Assembly (NCBI GenBank): GCA_047971485.1
Contig: JBKDZR010000067.1
Span: forward strand, 1 to 24,347
DNA length: 24,347 bases
Direction of reading: 5' to 3'
DNA from: JBKDZR01 sp047971485
Lineage (GTDB): Bacteria; Pseudomonadota; Alphaproteobacteria; Rhodobacterales; Rhodobacteraceae
How positions within the stretch are numbered: the stretch's first letter is position 1; the number at the start of each line of letters is the position of its first letter. A program made the position numbers and the translations under genes. The notes under the pieces are model-generated. The model had not been told where the DNA came from, ran no database searches, and was given only the letters and a program-made list of their open reading frames with translations. Shown one piece after another: positions 21,302 to 24,347 of this stretch.

Positions 21302-21315
21302 TGTCAGCGCTAACA
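21302..21315. promoter_or_regulatory. LacI-family-type palindromic operator between pgk and aldolase genes
   Basis: TGTCAGCGCTAACA is a 14-bp palindrome with a single mismatched pair around AGCGCT, a centre typical of LacI-family operators. It lies 65 bp before the aldolase start. On the minus strand its end, CTGACA, could be a -35 box with CATAGT (21286-21281) as -10, though the 15-bp spacer is short. In Rhodobacter sphaeroides the LacI-family regulator CceR controls central carbon genes; assigning this site to CceR is inference. Confidence 0.5.
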
Positions 21316-21328
21316 ACTTGATTTCAGG

Positions 21329-22519
21329 TTAGCGATCCAGTGCCGCAACCCCTGGTAGTGTTTTGCCCTCCATCCATTCGAGGAACGCGCCCCCGGCGGT
21401 GGAGACATAGCTGAAGCGATCGGCTGCCCCGGCAGCGTTCAGCGCGGCCACGGTATCGCCGCCCCCGGCCACGGAAATCAGCTTGCCGGCTTCGGTCAGA
21501 TCGGCAGCGGCGCGGGCGGCGGCGTTGGTGGCGACATCGAAAGGCGGGATCTCGAAGGCACCCAGGGGGCCATTCCAGATGACGGTGGCGGCATTGCCCA
21601 GAACGGCCGTGATATCGGCCACGGCCTGCGGCCCGGCATCCAGGATCATCGCATCTTCGGGGCAGGCATCGGCCGAAACCGTTTCACTGGCCGCCCCGGC
21701 CTTGAATGCGCGGGCAACCACCACATCGGCGGGCAGTAGGATCCGGCATCGGGCCGCGCGGGCCTTGTCCATGATCGCGCGGGCGGTTTCGGCCATGTCA
21801 GGTTCGGCCAGTGAGGTGCCGATGGGTTTGCCCTCGGCGACAAGGAAGGTGTTGGCCATGCCGCCACCGATGATCAGGGTATCGACCCGATCCACCAGAT
21901 TGCCCAGCAGGTCCAGCTTGGTCGAAACCTTGGCTCCGCCGACCACGGCAACCACCGGATGGCGCGGAGTGCCGAGGGCCTTGTCCAGCGCCTCCAGTTC
22001 CGCTTGCATCAGCCGGCCGGCGCAGGCGGGCAGCAACTGGGCGATGGCCTCTGTCGAGGCATGGGCGCGGTGGGCGGCGGAAAAGGCATCATTGCAATAG
22101 ACCTCGCCCAAGGCGGCCAGCGAGGCGGCGAAGGCGCGATCATTGGCTTCTTCCTCGGCATGGAAACGGGTGTTTTCCAGCAGGATTACCTGGCCGGGCT
22201 GGGCATTGGCCACGGCGGTCTTGGCGGGCAGGCCAACGCAATCCTCGGCGAAGATCACCGGGGTGCCCAGCACCTCTTCAACCTTGGCGCGGATCCGGCC
22301 CAGGGACATCTCGGGCACGGGTTTCCCCTTGGGGCGACCATAATGGGCCAGCAGGACCGGGGTGCCGCCACGGGCCAGAATGTCATCGACAGTGGGCTTG
22401 ATCCGTTCGATCCGTGTGGCATCGGTCACCACATCGCCGGCCATGGGCACGTTGATATCGACACGGGTCAGCACTGTCTTGCCGTTCAGGTCCATGTCGT
22501 CGAGTGTCTTCCAGGCCAT
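21329..22519 (-). CDS. pgk: Phosphoglycerate kinase
   Basis: Interconverts 1,3-bisphosphoglycerate plus ADP with 3-phosphoglycerate plus ATP. The 396-residue product shows the whole family pattern: VLTRVDINVPM, VLLAHYGRPKGK, VILLENTRFHAEEEAND, VVAVVGGAKVSTKLDLL, IIGGGMANTFL, VIWNGPLGAFEIPPF and SVAGGGDTVAAL. An in-frame ATG lies six bases upstream (22525), but the ribosome binding site AGGAG (22531-22527) is only one base from it and an ideal seven from ATG 22519, giving a start of MAWKTLDDMDLNGK. It heads the pgk-aldolase pair and is divergent from the isomerase genes. Confidence 0.97.
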   Translation of the reverse strand: MAWKTLDDMDLNGKTVLTRVDINVPMAGDVVTDATRIERIKPTVDDILARGGTPVLLAHYGRPKGKPVPEMSLGRIRAKVEEVLGTPVIFAEDCVGLPAKTAVANAQPGQVILLENTRFHAEEEANDRAFAASLAALGEVYCNDAFSAAHRAHASTEAIAQLLPACAGRLMQAELEALDKALGTPRHPVVAVVGGAKVSTKLDLLGNLVDRVDTLIIGGGMANTFLVAEGKPIGTSLAEPDMAETARAIMDKARAARCRILLPADVVVARAFKAGAASETVSADACPEDAMILDAGPQAVADITAVLGNAATVIWNGPLGAFEIPPFDVATNAAARAAADLTEAGKLISVAGGGDTVAALNAAGAADRFSYVSTAGGAFLEWMEGKTLPGVAALDR

Positions 22520-22687
22520 GATCATTCTCCTCTTCGTGTTGCCAAGGGGGTCGCGTGAAATGGCGGCGCCGTCAACCGTCGATGGTGCAGGCAGCCTCAG
22601 ACGCGGCCCCTGCGCACCACCGCTTTCCCTTGGGCGCGCAATCGCCTAGGGTCCGCGCCAGTCAATCAGGCTTGCAAGGAGATGGCG

Positions 22688-23200
22688 ATGGCCGACATCA
22701 AGGACCCGGAAAACACGATCGTGATGGAACTGAAGGGCGGTACCGTCCTGATCGAGCTTCTGCCCGATATCGCGCCCCAGCATACCGCGCGGATGAAGGA
22801 ACTGGCCCGGGCCGGCGCCTATGACAATGTCGTCTTTCACCGGGTGATCGACGGCTTCATGGCCCAGACCGGCGATGTTGCCAATGGCAATGCCGAGAAG
22901 GATTTCAACCTGCGGCGCGCCGGCACCGGCGGGTCCGATCTGCCCGATCTGCCGGCGGAATTCTCGCGCATTCCCCATGATCGGGGCACGCTGGGCGCGG
23001 CGCGTTCGGCCAATCCGAACTCGGCCAACAGTCAGTTTTTCATCAATTTTAAAGACAACCATTTCCTCAATGGCCAATACACGGTCTATGGCCGGGTGAT
23101 TGAGGGCATGGATCATGTCGATGCCATCGTCCGGGGTGAGCCGCCTGCGGAACCCGACCGGATGATTTCCGTCAAGGTTGCCGCCGATGCCGATGCTTAA
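22688..23200 (+). CDS. Peptidyl-prolyl cis-trans isomerase, cyclophilin type (cytoplasmic)
   Basis: Catalyses proline isomerisation in folding proteins. The 170-residue protein has the cyclophilin core: VVFHRVIDGFMAQTGD with the catalytic Arg and the conserved Gln, RGTLGAARSANPNSANSQFFI, and FLNGQYTVYGRVIEGMDHVD. No signal peptide is present, so it should stay in the cytoplasm. Two ATGs compete: AAGGAG (22676-22681) touches the one at 22682 and lies six bases before the one at 22688, so the latter is chosen (start MADIKDPENTIVMEL). Its last 14 bp overlap a second isomerase gene. PpiB would be the usual name, but two paralogues occur here. Confidence 0.94.
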   Translation: MADIKDPENTIVMELKGGTVLIELLPDIAPQHTARMKELARAGAYDNVVFHRVIDGFMAQTGDVANGNAEKDFNLRRAGTGGSDLPDLPAEFSRIPHDRGTLGAARSANPNSANSQFFINFKDNHFLNGQYTVYGRVIEGMDHVDAIVRGEPPAEPDRMISVKVAADADA

Positions 23201-23738
23201 GGCGTTGATCGCGGGGCTGGTGCTGGTCACCGGTCCCGTCTGGGCGACGGGCCTGGACATCGAGGTGGCCGGCGAGGCAACGGGCACGATCCATATCGAA
23301 CTGTACGATGATGTGGCCCCCGGCCATGTCGCGCGCCTGACCGATCTGGCCCGGGCCGGCGCCTATGACGGGGTTGTCTTTCACCGGGTGATCGACGGCT
23401 TCATGGCCCAGACCGGCGATGTCGCCTATGGCAACAGCACGACGGCGGATTTCGATCTGAGCCGTGTCGGGTTCGGGGGATCCGACATGCCGGATCTGAA
23501 GGCTGAATTCTCGGACCGCCCGTTTCTGCGTGGTGTTGTCGGCATGGCGCGATCCAAGGATCATGACAGCGCCAACAGCCAGTTCTTCATCATGTTCACC
23601 GCTGCGCCACATCTGGATGGCGACTACACGGTCGTTGGCCAGGTGACTTCGGGAATGGAGGTGGTCGACGCGATCAAGCGCAGCGGCACGCGGGGCAGCC
23701 CGCCCGACCGGATGGTCAAGGTCACCGTCACCGAGTGA
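23187..23738 (+). CDS. Peptidyl-prolyl cis-trans isomerase, cyclophilin type (exported)
   Basis: A second cyclophilin (183 residues) with an N-terminal signal peptide: PMLKALIAGLVLVTGPVWATG has a Lys, a hydrophobic core and a likely cleavage site after Val-Trp-Ala, so the protein probably works in the periplasm. The core repeats VVFHRVIDGFMAQTGD, then VVGMARSKDHDSANSQFFIMF and LDGDYTVVGQVTSGMEVVDAI. ATG 23187 has AAGG nine bases upstream; ATG 23193 is a possible alternative. Overlap with the upstream gene implies coupled translation, and shared sequence suggests tandem duplication followed by different targeting. Confidence 0.93.
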   Translation: MPMLKALIAGLVLVTGPVWATGLDIEVAGEATGTIHIELYDDVAPGHVARLTDLARAGAYDGVVFHRVIDGFMAQTGDVAYGNSTTADFDLSRVGFGGSDMPDLKAEFSDRPFLRGVVGMARSKDHDSANSQFFIMFTAAPHLDGDYTVVGQVTSGMEVVDAIKRSGTRGSPPDRMVKVTVTE

Positions 23739-23819
23739 TCGCGCGGACGAAAAAGTAACGTACCGCCGATTTTTCGGGGTGCGTTAACCCTTTCGCAAAA
23801 GTTTATTTGCTATTCCGGT

Positions 23820-23892
23820 GCACAGAGGAACCAGGGGGCAGGTTTCCTTGAGCAAGCGGCGCCTTTCGCCCGAAAGGCGCCGCATTTTCTTT
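23820..23892 (+). ncRNA. Candidate small RNA with two hairpins and an intrinsic terminator
   Basis: An AT-rich stretch with TATTCC (23811-23816) could be a -10 box, and TTAACC (23784-23789) lies near where a -35 would be. A transcript starting near 23820 would contain a first hairpin, GGAACC (23827-23832) with GGTTTCC (23841-23847, one bulged base) and a G-rich loop (AGGGGGCA), then the terminator hairpin. Expected length is about 70-75 nt. I recognise no known RNA family; it could instead be the structured 3' end of the isomerase transcript. Confidence 0.4.
23856..23892 (+). terminator. Strong Rho-independent terminator
   Basis: GCGGCGCCTTTCG (23856-23868) is perfectly complementary to CGAAAGGCGCCGC (23871-23883), followed by ATTTTCTTT. 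The innermost pairs must open to leave a loop of normal size, still leaving 11 to 12 pairs. It ends either the isomerase transcript or the candidate small RNA. Confidence 0.8.
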
Positions 23893-24266
23893 CGCATTTA
23901 GTTAACTGTTGGATGCATCGCGCTGAGGGGCGTGGGTTCTCTTCGCCTGATTTCTTCTTGTTCAGGAAGGCTGCGGAACAAGATCTGACCAGCTGTTTCG
24001 GATGTCGGCTTTGCGGGACAGAGCGGTCGTTGCCATCAGCAGACCAAGCCGCGCGTCGACGGGCCGCGGTGCGGCGATCCCAGGCCCGGGCGGATGCGCT
24101 TTATGGCGGCCATGTACATCTTCCCTCTGAGGTACGCGGTTGTGGCAGCCAATCGCCGTGCCGGGGGGCGGCCCGGCGGTGCGCGGCGGCCTTCGGCCTT
24201 GTCCCGCGCATAGGGGGAAGCGTCAACATGGCCTCAGACCCGGCTTTCACCGCTCTTTGAACGAAG

Positions 24267-24297
24267 GTCCGCTCTGACTTCGGGTCAGAAACCGGAC
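24267..24297 (+). other. Stem-loop shortly before a possible truncated gene
   Basis: CTGAC (24274-24278) pairs with GTCAG (24284-24288) around TTCGG, and GTCCG (24267-24271) with CGGAC (24293-24297) outside an internal loop. It ends 11 bases before an ATG at 24309 and could affect its translation. Confidence 0.35.
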
Positions 24298-24308
24298 GGA
24301 CAGCCGAA

Positions 24309-24347
24309 ATGCCTGATACCAAGCAGATATTCGCGGCTTCGCCCACG
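24309..24347 (+). CDS. Possible start of a gene cut off by the window edge
   Basis: An ATG at 24309 opens a frame of 13 codons (MPDTKQIFAASPT) to the end of the window. There is no strong ribosome binding site and too little sequence to recognise a family. It is listed because the preceding stretch looks like a leader and the frame shows no stop. Confidence 0.3.
   Translation, partial: MPDTKQIFAASPT

Larger units (their letters stand above)
23739..24308. other. About 570 bp without a convincing gene
   Basis: Between the second isomerase and a possible truncated gene. It holds a weak stem (CGAAAAA 23748-23754 with TTTTTCG 23770-23776), a TTAACC half-site and AT-rich promoter-like sequence (23784-23816), two hairpins ending in a terminator (23827-23892), and a hairpin near 24267-24297. 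The one longer open frame (23913-24260) has arginine-rich, low-complexity-like composition and no family features, so I do not call it. Confidence 0.6.

Noticed and set aside
23913..24260. 115-codon open frame in the right-hand spacer
   Set aside because: No ribosome binding site, low-complexity Arg/Ala-rich sequence, and a frame that fits GC-rich non-coding DNA.
1..24347. Search for CRISPR arrays, tRNA or rRNA genes, insertion sequences and long repeats
   Set aside because: None seen: no regular spaced repeats, no transposase motifs, no cloverleaf with a GTTCRA arm. Only the short repeats listed were found.

Overview
This window is a high-GC piece of an alphaproteobacterial chromosome, almost certainly from Rhodobacterales (Rhodobacteraceae or a close relative). 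The main reason is a complete, gene-for-gene equivalent of the Rhodobacter capsulatus-type gene transfer agent (RcGTA) structural cluster. It lies between housekeeping genes (fabF and mltG on one side, cysE on the other). There is no integrase, lysogeny module, tRNA, rRNA, insertion sequence or CRISPR array in the window.

Layout. (1) Positions 1-2526: fabF and mltG, a co-directional pair overlapping by one base. (2) Positions 2527-2937: a 411-bp non-coding region that carries the likely control elements of the GTA cluster. These are TTAA half-sites, two CGTACG palindromes one helical multiple apart, a sigma70-like promoter, an intrinsic-terminator-like hairpin and a second hairpin that takes in the ribosome binding site of the first GTA gene. 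(3) Positions 2938-17264: the GTA genes in canonical order: g1 small terminase, g2 large terminase, g3 portal, g3.5 small membrane protein, g4 prohead protease, g5 capsid, g6 and g7 head-tail connectors, g8 tail terminator, g9 tail tube, g10 and g10.1 chaperones, g11 tape measure, g12 distal tail, g13 hub, g14 NlpC/P60 peptidase, g15 megatron. Many junctions are ATGA or TGATG overlaps, which suggests translational coupling. The exceptions are structured gaps after g2, g5 and g11. (4) Positions 17248-17955: a DUF2793 protein of the head-spike type, overlapping g15 by 17 bp. (5) Positions 18024-19820: cysE, then folB-folK (ATGA overlap). (6) Minus strand: ftsB (19886-20179), a class I fructose-bisphosphate aldolase (20308-21237) and pgk (21329-22519), with a LacI-family-type palindrome between the two glycolytic genes. 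(7) Plus strand, 22688-23738: two overlapping cyclophilin-type peptidyl-prolyl isomerases, the first cytoplasmic and the second exported. (8) Positions 23739-24347: about 570 bp without a convincing gene but with a promoter-like segment and two stem-loops ending in a terminator (a candidate small RNA), followed by the first codons of a possible truncated gene.

How the parts work together. The GTA genes should build a small tailed, phage-like particle. The terminase packages host DNA into a capsid matured by the prohead protease, connectors join it to a short tail, and the hub, peptidase and megatron complex breaches the recipient envelope. All these reading frames look intact, so the cluster is probably functional and under selection rather than a decaying prophage. 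The system itself is known. The less described parts are its leader RNA architecture, the attached DUF2793 gene and the small-RNA-like locus at the right end.
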